DNA of 64,000 nucleotides from Massilia phosphatilytica (GTDB lineage Bacteria > Pseudomonadota > Gammaproteobacteria > Burkholderiales > Burkholderiaceae_D). The notes below the pieces were generated by a model. It worked only from the letters and a program-made list of their open reading frames with translations. It was not told the origin of the DNA and did no database searches. The stretch spans positions 62,001 to 126,000 of the forward strand of contig NZ_PUIP01000021.1 of NCBI RefSeq assembly GCF_002968015.1, written 5' to 3'. Numbering within the stretch: position 1 is the stretch's first letter; each line of letters begins with the position of its first letter. The position numbers and the translations under genes are program-made. Shown here in pieces: positions 47,222 through 56,233 of the stretch.

Positions 47222-47234
47222 AGCGCGTTATCCG

Positions 47235-47261
47235 GTAGGGTGGGCACCCCGTGCCCACGCG
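47235..47261. repeat. REP-like palindrome (single unit)
   Basis: GTAGG followed by GTGGGCAC (47240-47247), CCC, and GTGCCCAC (47251-47258), then GCG. Same unit as in the elements at 17909 and 59384. It lies between the convergent GH3 and Dabb genes and may help end transcription. Confidence 0.85.
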
Positions 47262-47272
47262 TGACGTATGCT

Positions 47273-47584
47273 TTATCTGGCCCAGTAATCCAGCACCAGC
47301 GATTTGGCGAGGCTCGGCTTGAGCATCGCGACGAAGCGCTGGTGCACCGGATGCACGAGGTAGGCGTCGCGGTCTTCCGCCGCGGCGAAGGTCAGGGTGA
47401 AGCAATGCGTGAAGCCGTCGTTCAGGCCTTCCGGGCTCACGTTCGTGCCCCATTCGTAGGCGGCGATGCCGGGGATGGACGCGGGGAGGGCGGCGAAGCC
47501 GGTCACGATGGCGTCGACGTCGTCGTACGAAGCGTCGTCCTTGAACGCGAAGAGGACGACGTGGCGGAGCAGTTGTGCGGACAT
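47273..47584 (-). CDS. Dabb (stress-responsive alpha/beta barrel) domain protein
   Basis: A 103-residue protein with LLRHVVLFAFKDDASYDDVD at the start, YEWGTNVSPEGLNDGFTHCF in the middle and the C-terminal HQRFVAMLKPSLAKSLVLDY. These fit the dimeric ferredoxin-like Dabb family, whose members include olivetolic-acid-cyclase-like and stress-induced proteins. No catalytic role can be assigned here. Convergent with the GH3 gene. Confidence 0.88.
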   Translation of the reverse strand: MSAQLLRHVVLFAFKDDASYDDVDAIVTGFAALPASIPGIAAYEWGTNVSPEGLNDGFTHCFTLTFAAAEDRDAYLVHPVHQRFVAMLKPSLAKSLVLDYWAR

Positions 47585-47634
47585 GGAACGGCCTTGGCAA
47601 GTTGACGGTGCGTCATCTTACACGGCGCCGGAAA

Positions 47635-48537
47635 TCAGCGTGCGAGGTCGATCACGTCGTCGCCCGGCAGCGGCTCGCAGCCCGTGCCCAGCGGTTCCCA
47701 GCCGCGATGCACGACGATGTGGCGCTCGTCGTGGCACAGTTCCACGCGGCGCGTCCGCGGCGCTTCCCTGCGCACGAAATCCTCGATCGTCGTCGGCACG
47801 CTGATGTGCAGGGCGAGCGCGTGGATGTCGTCGAGCGGGTGGTCGCCCACGTGCACGAGGGGCACGAACTGGCCGGCGAACATCAGCCAGTGCGAGGGAA
47901 TGTTGACGGGCGTGGCCGCATAGCCTTGCGCGCGCAGCCACGCCTGCGCACGGGCGCGCGCGGGATCGGCCGGGTCGAGGCGGCCCCACGCGAACGCGAT
48001 CAGCTCCGCCACCCACTGGTTGCAGTTCTGGTAGCGCGTGCCGAAGGCGTAGGCGTTCGCGCTGTAGCTTGTGCCCAGCAGCGCGAGGGCCAGCGGCTTG
48101 TCGAGCGCGGCCTGCTCCAGCAGCGCGCTGTCAGGCTCGGGCGGGAACAGCAGGGCGACGTGGCCGTGCGTGGGCGCGTCGGCACCGAGCACGAAGCCGG
48201 ACATGCCCTGGTCGAACAGGCGTGGACGCGATTCGTCGCAGGCGTAGTACAGCTGGCGCACGGCCCACGGTCCGCCCGGATTGTTTTTCAAAGCGATGCC
48301 CGCGTGCGAATACAGCAGGCCGAAGCGGGAGAGGTCCAGGCCCGCGCGCGCCACGAGGGCGAGGTTGCTGCCGGAGCGAGCCAGCTCGTCCTTGACGGCG
48401 GCCGCGAAGCGCAGCACGCGGTCCTGGTCCGCGGCCGTGACCTTGTCGGCACGGTCGCAGAACGTCGGGATGCCGGCCCACGCGGTCGCGCTCGCGGACA
48501 GCATGAGCGCGGCTGCGAGGAACCGCACGTACATCAT
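47635..48537 (-). CDS. DUF2145 family exported protein
   Basis: A 300-residue protein with a signal peptide (FLAAALMLSASATAWAG) and DUF2145 features: the Cys-containing FCDRADKVTAADQDR, RFGLLYSHAGIALKNNPGGP, YACDESRPRLFDQGMSGFVL, GTRYQNCNQWVAELIAFAWG. The HAG...CNQW pair recalls papain-like/NlpC-type active sites with reversed order, but this is speculation. The start ATG shares one base with the stop of the gene upstream, so the two are translated together. Confidence 0.85.
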   Translation of the reverse strand: MMYVRFLAAALMLSASATAWAGIPTFCDRADKVTAADQDRVLRFAAAVKDELARSGSNLALVARAGLDLSRFGLLYSHAGIALKNNPGGPWAVRQLYYACDESRPRLFDQGMSGFVLGADAPTHGHVALLFPPEPDSALLEQAALDKPLALALLGTSYSANAYAFGTRYQNCNQWVAELIAFAWGRLDPADPARARAQAWLRAQGYAATPVNIPSHWLMFAGQFVPLVHVGDHPLDDIHALALHISVPTTIEDFVRREAPRTRRVELCHDERHIVVHRGWEPLGTGCEPLPGDDVIDLAR

Positions 48538-49010
48538 CAGATCGTGACTTTGCGCGACGCGAGGTCGCGGTACCAGTCGTCCTGCAGCGCGAGGAAGAAC
48601 GGCTTCTTCGTGTCGCCGTAAGCGAATTCGTAGCCGTACACGCGCTCGTTGACCTGCACGACGTCGTTCTTGCCGACGCGGCGGTCGGCCAGCGCGCGGT
48701 CGGGAACGTCGACCCAGAACTCGGTGGCGGCATTGCCGCCCGCGGCGCGCAGCGTGATACGGGTGATCCCCGCCTTGGCCGGCGCCTGGGCGACGTCGAT
48801 CACGCGGTACGGGCCGGTCTCCGCGCGCTTGTTGTCGCCGCTCGAGCTGTTGCTGGAACCGCCGATCGAATCGGAGATGCTGCCCGACGACGCGGAGCCC
48901 GCGCTGGAGGCCGAGGAGGCGAAACTGTCGGCATGCGCGGGTACGGACATCGCAGCGGCGGCCAGCGCCAGGGTCAGGGGCAGCGTACGGGTGAAGGTGG
49001 TGAAGGTCAT
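48537..49010 (-). CDS. Hypothetical exported protein with Ser-rich linker
   Basis: I do not recognise this family. From the ATG at 49010 it has 157 residues: a signal peptide (LPLTLALAAAAMSVPAHADS), a Ser/Gly low-complexity segment (about residues 30-60, FASSASSAGSASSGSISDS) and a compact C-terminal domain with ITRITLRAAGGNAATEFWVD, NDVVQVNERVYGYEFAYGDT and FFLALQDDWYRDL. The stop overlaps the DUF2145 start (TGATG), indicating a functional pair. An upstream in-frame extension to 49283 lacks signal-peptide features and was left out. Confidence 0.82.
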   Translation of the reverse strand: MTFTTFTRTLPLTLALAAAAMSVPAHADSFASSASSAGSASSGSISDSIGGSSNSSSGDNKRAETGPYRVIDVAQAPAKAGITRITLRAAGGNAATEFWVDVPDRALADRRVGKNDVVQVNERVYGYEFAYGDTKKPFFLALQDDWYRDLASRKVTI

Positions 49011-49101
49011 GAGGGTCTTTCTTAAGCGGATTGGGTAGCTCAATGGTACAAGTGCCGCGTACTGCTGGGAAGGCGCTCGTGGTTTTGCTGCAAACGGTCC
49101 G

Positions 49102-50193
49102 TCAGGCGGGATGCAGCGCGCCGAGGATGCGCGGCCCTGCGGCCCCCGTGACGGCCGGCAGGTTGCCCGGCTGGCGGCGCAGGAAGCGGTAGCCCAGCCA
49201 CGCAAAGGCCAGGGCTTCGACGCGGTTCGGCGCCACGCCCAGCGTCTCCGTCGAGGCGACCGGGATGCTGCCGCCGAGCGCATCGGCGAGGTCGCGCAGC
49301 AGCACGCCGTTGTACGCGCCGCCGCCGCACACGTAGACGGCCTGCGCGTCTGCCTCCGTCTGGATGGCGCGGGCGATCGAGACGGCGGTCAGCCGCGTGA
49401 GCGTGGCCTGCACGTCGGCAGGATCCAGGCCCGGCCGCTGCGCCAGCTTCGCATCGAGCCAGTCCGCGTGGAACAGGTCGCGGCCCGTGCTCTTGGGCGG
49501 CGGCTGGAGAAAGTAGGGCTCGTCGAGCAGGAGGTCGAGCAGGGGCGTGTCGACGGTGCCTGTCGCGGCCCAGGCGCCATCCTGGTCGTACGCCTGGCCC
49601 TGGTGGCGTGCGATCCACAGGTCCATCAGCACGTTGCCGGGGCCGGTGTCGTAGCCGCTCACGCGGCCGTCGCCGTGCAGCACGCTGATATTGCCGATGC
49701 CGCCGATGTTGACGACGACGCGCACCTGGCCCCGCTTGCCGAAGCGGGCTTCGTGGAACGCGGGCACGAGGGGCGCGCCCTGGCCGCCGGCGGCGACGTC
49801 GCGGCTGCGGAAGTCGGCGATGACGTCGATCCCGGTCAGTTCCGCCAGCAGCGCCGGATTATTGGTCTGGCGTGTAAAACCCAGTTCGGGGCGGTGGCGG
49901 ATCGTCTGGCCGTGCACGGCGACGGCGCGGACCGGGCCCGGCGCGGCGGCGGCCAGCATCTGCACGCACTCGGCATAGCAGCGCGCCAGCGCGTTGGCGG
50001 CCAGCGCTTCGCGTTCCAGTTCGTTGGCGCTGGCGGCCTGCAAGGCCATCAGTTCGGCGCGCAGGCCGGCGGGGAAGGGCGTGAACGCGGCGTCCAGCGT
50101 GCGGATGCCGCGGCCGGAAAAGTCGGCCAGCACGCCGTCGACGCCGTCCAGGCTCGTGCCGGACATCAGGCCGATGTAGAAAGTGGATGCCAT
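49102..50193 (-). CDS. anmK: Anhydro-N-acetylmuramic acid kinase
   Basis: Phosphorylates and opens 1,6-anhydroMurNAc during peptidoglycan recycling. The 363-residue protein has the ATP motif YIGLMSGTSLDGVDGVLADF, AVAVHGQTIRHRP, NIGGIGNISVLHGDGRVSGY, DTGPGNVLMDLWI and VYVCGGGAYNGVLL. It lies downstream of an M23 peptidase on the same strand, with a terminator between them, a neighbourhood shared by many Burkholderiales. Confidence 0.96.
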   Translation of the reverse strand: MASTFYIGLMSGTSLDGVDGVLADFSGRGIRTLDAAFTPFPAGLRAELMALQAASANELEREALAANALARCYAECVQMLAAAAPGPVRAVAVHGQTIRHRPELGFTRQTNNPALLAELTGIDVIADFRSRDVAAGGQGAPLVPAFHEARFGKRGQVRVVVNIGGIGNISVLHGDGRVSGYDTGPGNVLMDLWIARHQGQAYDQDGAWAATGTVDTPLLDLLLDEPYFLQPPPKSTGRDLFHADWLDAKLAQRPGLDPADVQATLTRLTAVSIARAIQTEADAQAVYVCGGGAYNGVLLRDLADALGGSIPVASTETLGVAPNRVEALAFAWLGYRFLRRQPGNLPAVTGAAGPRILGALHPA

Positions 50194-50204
50194 GATCGAT
50201 TCCT

Positions 50205-50242
50205 AAAAGCAAAACGCCTTGCAGGCAAGCCGTGCAAGGCGT
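50205..50242 (-). terminator. Rho-independent terminator after the M23 peptidase gene
   Basis: On the minus strand ACGCCTTGCA (50242-50233) pairs perfectly with TGCAAGGCGT (50223-50214), followed by TTTGCTTTT. It separates the M23 peptidase gene from anmK, though partial read-through is possible. Confidence 0.85.
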
Positions 50243-50263
50243 CTCTATCGCAACGCTGAAGGA

Positions 50264-51622
50264 TCAGCGTGCAGCCATCGCGTTACCGGCCGGCGACAGC
50301 AGCGAGAAGCGGTGCGACATCTCGGCGGCGGCCATCTTGAAGCGGGTCATTTCGCCCGTCGTCAGCGGCTGCTGCTGGATGTTCTTCAGCGCCATCGGGT
50401 CGGTGGCGTGGCCGCCGATGCGGAATTCGTAGTGCAGGTGCGGGCCCGTTGCCCAGCCCGTCGTGCCCACGTAGCCGATCACGTCGCCCTGGGACACTTT
50501 CTGGCCGCGGCGCAGGCCGCTGGCGAAGCGGCTCATGTGGCCGTACGCGGTGCTGTAGTTGGACCAGTGCTTGAGCACGACAAAGTTGCCGTAGCCGTTC
50601 TGGGTGCCGACGAAGTCGACGACGCCGTCACCCGATGCCTTGATCGGGGTGCCCAGCGGCGCGGCCATGTCGACGCCTTCGTGCTTCTTCCAGGTGCCGA
50701 ACACCGGATGCACGCGCATCGAGAAGCCCGACGAGATGCGGTTGAACGCCACCGGCGACTTCAGGAATGCCTTTTTCAGCGCCTTGCCGTCCAGGCTGTA
50801 GTAGCCGCCCTGGTGGGTGACGGGGTCTTCGTACCAGACGGACTGGTAGGCGACGCCGCGGTTGACGAATTCGCCGGCCAGGATGCGGCCCGTGCGCACC
50901 ATCTCGCCGTCCAGCCAGAAGGTTTCGTAGACGACGTTGAAACGGTCGCCGCGCTTCAGGTCGGCGCGGAAGTCGATGCTCGTCGAGAACATCTCGATGA
51001 TCTGGTTGACGACGGAATCAGGGATCTGGCTGCCGTCGACGGCGTCGTCGGTGGCGGCGTACAGCGAGCTGTTGATGTTGCGCGAACGCATCTCGACGCG
51101 GCGCTCGAGCTGGGCCGGTGCCGCGTTCGACACGAATTTGTCGCCCTTGCGGGTGATCGTGACGGTCTTGAACTGGTCCTTGTCGGCGATCGTCGCGTGC
51201 AGGGTCAGCAGCAGGCCATTCTCGTCGGTCTCGGCCTGGATGCGCTTGCCGGTCTTGAGGGAGAGGATGGAGCGGGCAACCTTGTCGCTGCGGACGAAGG
51301 CCTGGGCTTGCTGGTCTTCGATGCCGAGGCGGTTGAACACGGCGCCCAGCGAGTCACCCGCACGGATGCGTTCTTCGTGGATGAATTGCTGCTGGTCTTG
51401 CTGGAGGGCGGCGATCTGGTCTGCCAGGTTCGGCAGTTGCAGGTCTTGCGCGACTGATTTGACCGGCATGTCCGATGCATCCGGAGCGATCGGGGCGACT
51501 GCGGTGGCGCCGAAGGCGCACAGTGCCAGGGCTGCAGTACCCCCGGCTACGATGCGGGTTTTGCGGCTCGTTTCAGCCAGGCCAAACCAGCGCTTGCCGG
51601 CGATTTTCTGTAATGGGTTCAT
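50264..51622 (-). CDS. M23 family metallopeptidase (MepM-like endopeptidase)
   Basis: A 452-residue envelope protein: one N-terminal membrane helix (IVAGGTAALALCAFGATAVA, about residues 24-45), an OapA/LysM-like middle (IRAGDSLGAVFNRLGIED) and a C-terminal lysostaphin-type domain with zinc motifs HEGVDMAAPLGTPIKA (HxxxD) and GPHLHYEFRIGG (HxH), plus AYGHMSRFASGLRRGQKV. It should cut peptide cross-links of peptidoglycan to let the wall expand. Divergent from tyrS. Confidence 0.93.
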   Translation of the reverse strand: MNPLQKIAGKRWFGLAETSRKTRIVAGGTAALALCAFGATAVAPIAPDASDMPVKSVAQDLQLPNLADQIAALQQDQQQFIHEERIRAGDSLGAVFNRLGIEDQQAQAFVRSDKVARSILSLKTGKRIQAETDENGLLLTLHATIADKDQFKTVTITRKGDKFVSNAAPAQLERRVEMRSRNINSSLYAATDDAVDGSQIPDSVVNQIIEMFSTSIDFRADLKRGDRFNVVYETFWLDGEMVRTGRILAGEFVNRGVAYQSVWYEDPVTHQGGYYSLDGKALKKAFLKSPVAFNRISSGFSMRVHPVFGTWKKHEGVDMAAPLGTPIKASGDGVVDFVGTQNGYGNFVVLKHWSNYSTAYGHMSRFASGLRRGQKVSQGDVIGYVGTTGWATGPHLHYEFRIGGHATDPMALKNIQQQPLTTGEMTRFKMAAAEMSHRFSLLSPAGNAMAAR

Positions 51623-51792
51623 GCAATCAGTTAAAATTTACCGCTTGAACAGCCCAAGACACCGTGATTTTTTTGTCGTTGTTATTACTTGTTGTCGTTG
51701 AAACTTTTCGTGCAGCAAGATTGACGGGATCGCGAATTATATCAAAATACCGGGTCTTACAACCGCTTTAGTCCTTTTCCTACAAATTTTTT

Positions 51793-53067
51793 ATGACTTC
51801 TCCAGACATTTCTGGTAATGCAAAAAGTGCAACACCAGCAGCCGGCCCGGCGCCTCTGCCCCTGAGCGACGCCGTCCAGGAAGCCCTCGCCATCACCAAG
51901 CGCGGCGTGGACGAACTGCTGATCGAGAGCGAATTTGCCCAGAAACTGGCCCGTTCGGAACAGAGCGGCACTCCGCTGCGCATCAAGCTGGGCCTGGACC
52001 CGACGGCGCCTGACCTGCACCTGGGCCACACCGTGGTGTTGAACAAGCTGCGCCAGCTGCAGGACCTGGGCCACCAGGTGATTTTCCTGATCGGCGATTT
52101 CACGTCGATGATCGGCGACCCGTCGGGCCGCAACGCGACCCGTCCGCCGCTGACCCGCGAGCAGATCGAAGCGAACGCCACCACCTATTTCAAGCAGGCG
52201 TCGCTCGTGCTCGACCCGGCGCGCACGGAAATCCGCTACAACTCCGAATGGTGCGACGCCCTCGGCGCGCGCGGCATGATCCAGCTCGCCTCCCGCTACA
52301 CCGTGGCCCGCATGATGGAGCGCGACGACTTTACCAAGCGCTATAAGAGTGGGACTCCGATCTCTGTCCATGAGTTCCTTTATCCTTTGATGCAGGGCTA
52401 TGATTCCGTCGCTTTGAAAGCGGATCTTGAGCTAGGTGGAACGGACCAGAAATTCAATCTGCTGGTCGGTCGTGAACTGCAGAAAGATTACGGCCAGGAG
52501 CCGCAGTGCATCCTGACGATGCCGCTGCTGGAAGGCCTGGACGGCGTCGAAAAGATGTCCAAGTCCAAGAACAACTACATCGGCATCACGGAACCGGCGA
52601 ACACGATGTTCGGCAAGCTGATGAGCATCTCGGATGTGATGATGTGGAAGTACTACGAGCTGCTGTCGTTCCGTTCGATCCAGGACCTGGCCGCGCTGAA
52701 GGCCGAAGTCGAAGGCGGCCGCAACCCGCGCGATGCGAAGGTCGCGCTGGCCCAGGAGATCGTCGCCCGCTTCCACTCGCAGCAGGCGGCCGAGGATGCG
52801 CTGGCCGACTTCGTCAACCGTTCCAAGGGCGGTATTCCGGACGACGTGCCGGAAGTCGCGGTCTCCGGTGCGCCGCTGGGCCTGCCGCAACTGCTGCGCC
52901 AGACGGCCTTGTGCGCCTCCAGCTCGGAAGCCATGCGCATGATCGACCAGGGCGGCGTGCGCATCGACGGCACGGTCGTCGCCGACAAGGCGCTGCAGGT
53001 CCAGGCCGGCACGTTCGTGCTGCAGGTCGGCAAGCGCAAGTTCGCCCGCGTGACCCTCGCTGCATGA
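51793..53067 (+). CDS. tyrS: Tyrosyl-tRNA synthetase
   Basis: Class I synthetase of 424 residues. HIGH-type motif DLHLGHTVVLNKL (His76-His79), tRNA/Tyr motif YPLMQGYDSVALKADLELGG, KMSKS at residues 254-258 and a C-terminal S4 RNA-binding domain (MRMIDQGGVRIDGTVVADKA). Residues 186-216 are coded by a run of rare codons (AGT, ACT, TCT, CTT, CCT, CTA, GGA) unlike the rest of the gene. The TGA overlaps the dtd ATG. Confidence 0.98.
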   Translation: MTSPDISGNAKSATPAAGPAPLPLSDAVQEALAITKRGVDELLIESEFAQKLARSEQSGTPLRIKLGLDPTAPDLHLGHTVVLNKLRQLQDLGHQVIFLIGDFTSMIGDPSGRNATRPPLTREQIEANATTYFKQASLVLDPARTEIRYNSEWCDALGARGMIQLASRYTVARMMERDDFTKRYKSGTPISVHEFLYPLMQGYDSVALKADLELGGTDQKFNLLVGRELQKDYGQEPQCILTMPLLEGLDGVEKMSKSKNNYIGITEPANTMFGKLMSISDVMMWKYYELLSFRSIQDLAALKAEVEGGRNPRDAKVALAQEIVARFHSQQAAEDALADFVNRSKGGIPDDVPEVAVSGAPLGLPQLLRQTALCASSSEAMRMIDQGGVRIDGTVVADKALQVQAGTFVLQVGKRKFARVTLAA

Positions 53068-53522
53068 TCGGCCTGCTGCAACGGGTCAGCGAGGCCAGCG
53101 TCACGGTCGACGGCGAGGTCACGGGTGCCATCGGCCACGGCCTGATGGTGCTCGTGTGCGCGGAAAAGGGCGACACGGAACGGGAAGCCGACGCGCTGCT
53201 CGCGAAGCTGCTGACCTACCGCGTGTTTTCCGACGATGCCGGCAAGATGAACCGCAGCGTAACGGACGTGGCGGGCGGCCTGCTGCTCGTGCCCCAGTTC
53301 ACGCTGGCGGCGGATACCCGTTCCGGCACCCGCCCGTCGTTCTCGCCGGCCGCCGCGCCCGAGGACGGGCGCAAGCTGTTCGACCATGTCGTGCGCCAGG
53401 CGCGCGAACGTCACGGTATCGTCGAAACGGGCCGTTTCGGTGCCGACATGAAGGTGGCGCTGATCAATGACGGCCCGGTGACGTTCTGGCTGCGCATTGA
53501 TCCACTCCGTGTCGCAGCTTAA
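53064..53522 (+). CDS. dtd: D-aminoacyl-tRNA deacylase
   Basis: Removes D-amino acids wrongly attached to tRNA, notably D-Tyr. From the ATG at 53064 the protein has 152 residues with MIGLLQRVSEASVTVDGEVT, LLVPQFTLAADTRSGTRPSF and the Gly-cisPro motif NDGPVTFWLRI. Coupled to tyrS through an ATGA overlap, which is sensible because TyrS is a main source of D-Tyr mischarging. Confidence 0.97.
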   Translation: MIGLLQRVSEASVTVDGEVTGAIGHGLMVLVCAEKGDTEREADALLAKLLTYRVFSDDAGKMNRSVTDVAGGLLLVPQFTLAADTRSGTRPSFSPAAAPEDGRKLFDHVVRQARERHGIVETGRFGADMKVALINDGPVTFWLRIDPLRVAA

Positions 53523-53580
53523 AAGAGGAAACCGCGTGCCGCGGCGAGAGTCTGAGGCTTAGGATGCAGGGAGATAGAAC

Positions 53581-54255
53581 ATGAAGATCTGGAGCGATTC
53601 CTTTATCGAGGGCGACATGATCCCGCCCAGGTGCGCGTTTGCCGAGATGGATCCCGGCAGCCACATCAAGCTGTCGACCAACCGCAGTCCGCACATCGCC
53701 TGGGACGACGTGCCGGCCGGCACGCAGTCGCTGGTCCTGCTCGTGCACGACATCGACGTGCCGACGGACGGCACGGACGTCAACAAGGAGGGCCGGACCG
53801 TGCCCGATGCACTGCCGCGCACGGATTTTTATCACTGGTCCCTCGTCGACATTCCCGTGTGCCTGAAATCCTTCGCCGAAGGCAAGTTCTCGGACATGGT
53901 CACGCCGGGCGGCAAGACCGGGCCGCTGGTGCCATTCACGATCAAGAACGGCACGGAGCACCAGTTGCGCCACGGCCTCAACGATTACACGGGCTGGTTC
54001 GCGAACGATCCCGACATGGCCGGCGAATATTATGGCTACGACGGCCCGTGCCCGCCCTGGAACGATGAACGCGTGCATACCTACGTCTTTACGCTGTACG
54101 CCCTCGACATCCCGCGCCTGCCGCTGGCAGGGCGTTTTACGGGCAAGGAAGTGCGCCTTGCCATCACGGGACACATCCTGGACGAGGCGAAGATCTTCGG
54201 CGTGTACTCGCTCAATCCGGACATGACGGGCAACCTGATCGGCCAGCCTTCCTGA
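53581..54255 (+). CDS. YbhB/YbcL-type PEBP family protein
   Basis: A 224-residue phosphatidylethanolamine-binding-like protein: MKIWSDSFIEGDMIPPRCAF, IAWDDVPAGTQSLVLLVHDI, DFYHWSLVDIP and YDGPCPPWNDERVHTYVFTL, which has the PxGxHxY-like anion pocket of the family. No signal peptide, so probably cytosolic. A GGGAGA site precedes the ATG. Ligand unknown. Confidence 0.9.
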   Translation: MKIWSDSFIEGDMIPPRCAFAEMDPGSHIKLSTNRSPHIAWDDVPAGTQSLVLLVHDIDVPTDGTDVNKEGRTVPDALPRTDFYHWSLVDIPVCLKSFAEGKFSDMVTPGGKTGPLVPFTIKNGTEHQLRHGLNDYTGWFANDPDMAGEYYGYDGPCPPWNDERVHTYVFTLYALDIPRLPLAGRFTGKEVRLAITGHILDEAKIFGVYSLNPDMTGNLIGQPS

Positions 54256-54324
54256 TTTTTATACGCGGCGGTCCGCCGGACCGCCCCTGAACGATCGCTC
54301 CGCGGTGCGGGGCGGCGCATCCGC

Positions 54325-54999
54325 ATGACGACAACGAACACATCCGCAGCACCCACCGACATCCTCCTCATCCGCCACGGCGAAACGGCCTGGAACGCCG
54401 AGCGCCGCCTCCAGGGCCATCTGGACATTCCACTGAACGACGAAGGCGAGCGCCAGGCCGCGCTGCTGGCGGGCGCGCTCGCGGGCGAGCCCCTCGATCT
54501 CCTCATCGCGAGCGACTTGCGCCGGGCTCACCAGACGGCCCGGGCCGTGGCCGACCGGCGCGGACTGACGGTGGCCATCGAACCGGCGCTGCGTGAGCGC
54601 GGCTATGGCGGCTTCGAAGGCTTGCTGTACAGCGAGATCGAGGAACGGTTTCCCCGCGAATTCGCCGCCTGGCAGGCACGCGACGTCGATGCGCAATTGC
54701 CGCCGGGCCGCAATGTGGGAGAAAGCTTTCGTGCTTTCTTCGACCGGGCGACGGGCGCCATCCTCGCGCTGGCGGCGGACAATCCGGGCAAGACGATCGC
54801 GCTCGTCGCGCATGGCGGCGTGCTGGAATGCGCCTACCGGCTCGCGCGCGGGCTGTCGCTGGAGACACCGCGCGACTTCAAGGTCTACAACGCCAGCATT
54901 AACCGTTTCCGCTTCGATCCGGCCGATCGCACCCTCGCGCTGAGCAGCTGGGGCGAGGTCGACCACCTGCGTCCGGCCGTGCTCGACGAGCTGCCGTGA
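54325..54999 (+). CDS. Histidine phosphatase family protein
   Basis: A 224-residue member of the phosphoglycerate-mutase-like superfamily. The catalytic RHG motif is in ILLIRHGETAWNAERRLQGH, the second Arg in LIASDLRRAHQTARAV, the Glu in ALRERGYGGFEGL and the second His in IALVAHGGVLECAYRLA. Likely a phosphatase (CobC/GpmB-like) with unknown substrate. It follows the PEBP gene by 69 bp on the same strand. Confidence 0.93.
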   Translation: MTTTNTSAAPTDILLIRHGETAWNAERRLQGHLDIPLNDEGERQAALLAGALAGEPLDLLIASDLRRAHQTARAVADRRGLTVAIEPALRERGYGGFEGLLYSEIEERFPREFAAWQARDVDAQLPPGRNVGESFRAFFDRATGAILALAADNPGKTIALVAHGGVLECAYRLARGLSLETPRDFKVYNASINRFRFDPADRTLALSSWGEVDHLRPAVLDELP

Positions 55000-55129
55000 A
55001 AGCATGCCGGTGGGATTGGCAAGCCTTTTCTGGCGTGTGCGCAACAATCCTGTAAAAAAATGTGCTGATAAATTGAGCAGCGCTTCGGGTAAAATAGCGA
55101 GTTCCCATCGCTTCCCGTGATTTTCTGCC

Positions 55130-56155
55130 GTGCAAATTGGTCCATATACGCTGCGTAACAATGTCTTCGTCGCCCCGATGGCCGGGGTGACCGACCGTCC
55201 GTTCCGCCAGCTGTGCAAACAGCTGGGCGCGGGCTATGCGGTGTCCGAGATGGCGGCGTCGAATCCGCGCCTGTGGGCCAGCGAGAAGTCGTCGCGCCGC
55301 ACGGATCACGCGGGCGAGATGGAGCCGAAGGCCGTGCAGATCGCCGGGGCCGACCCGCACGACCTGGCCGAATGCGCGAAGTTCAACGTCGAGCGCGGCG
55401 CCCAGATCATCGACATCAACATGGGGTGCCCGGTCAAGAAGGTGTGCAATAACTGGTGCGGCTCGGCGCTGCTGCAGCACGAAGACCTCGTGCAGCGCAT
55501 CCTGGACGCCGTCGTGAACGCCGTCGACGTGCCCGTGACCCTGAAATTCCGCACCGGCTGGGATCGCCAAAACAGGAATGCGCTGACGATTGCCCGCATG
55601 GCCCAGGAAGCCGGCATCGCGATGCTGACCCTGCACGGCCGCACGCGCGCCGACGGCTACAAGGGCGACGCCGAGTACGACACCATCGCCGCCGTCAAGG
55701 CTGCCGTGACGATTCCCGTCGTGGCCAACGGCGACATCACGACGCCGGACAAGGCGAAGTTCGTGCTCGACTATACCGGCGCCGATGCGGTGATGATCGG
55801 CCGCGCCGCGCAGGGCCGTCCCTGGATCTGTCGCGAAATCGATTACTTCCTGCGCACGGGCGAGTATCTGCCGCCGCCACGGGTGGACGAGGTGCGCGAA
55901 CTGATGAACGAACACTTGCCGGCCCACTACGCCTTTTACGGCGAATACCTGGGCGTGCGCACGGCGCGCAAGCACATCGGCTGGTACGTCGAAGACCTGC
56001 CAGGCGGCGAAGAATTTCGCCAGCGCATGAACCGTTTGGAATCGACGGCCGAGCAATTGGCCGCTGTCGATGAGTTTTTTAAATCGCAACACCGGTACGG
56101 CGAGCGGTTACAATACCGGCCCGCGCATCCTGCCGATGACGCGATTGCCGCCTAA
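55130..56155 (+). CDS. dusB: tRNA-dihydrouridine synthase B
   Basis: FMN enzyme making dihydrouridine in tRNA. The 341-residue protein (GTG start 55130) has VFVAPMAGVTDRPFRQLCKQ, INMGCPVKKVCNNWCGSALL (catalytic Cys in the CGSALL segment), LHGRTRADGYKGDAEYDTIA and ADAVMIGRAAQGRPWICREI. A TAAAAT -10-like box at 55090-55095 lies upstream. Followed by fis, the conserved dusB-fis operon. Confidence 0.97.
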   Translation: MQIGPYTLRNNVFVAPMAGVTDRPFRQLCKQLGAGYAVSEMAASNPRLWASEKSSRRTDHAGEMEPKAVQIAGADPHDLAECAKFNVERGAQIIDINMGCPVKKVCNNWCGSALLQHEDLVQRILDAVVNAVDVPVTLKFRTGWDRQNRNALTIARMAQEAGIAMLTLHGRTRADGYKGDAEYDTIAAVKAAVTIPVVANGDITTPDKAKFVLDYTGADAVMIGRAAQGRPWICREIDYFLRTGEYLPPPRVDEVRELMNEHLPAHYAFYGEYLGVRTARKHIGWYVEDLPGGEEFRQRMNRLESTAEQLAAVDEFFKSQHRYGERLQYRPAHPADDAIAA

Positions 56156-56233
56156 GTAATAGAAGAAAAATAACAAGAACGTCGGAGACAAACGCTGCCA
56201 CAAGCAGCATTTAACCAGGATGAAGCTGTAGAC

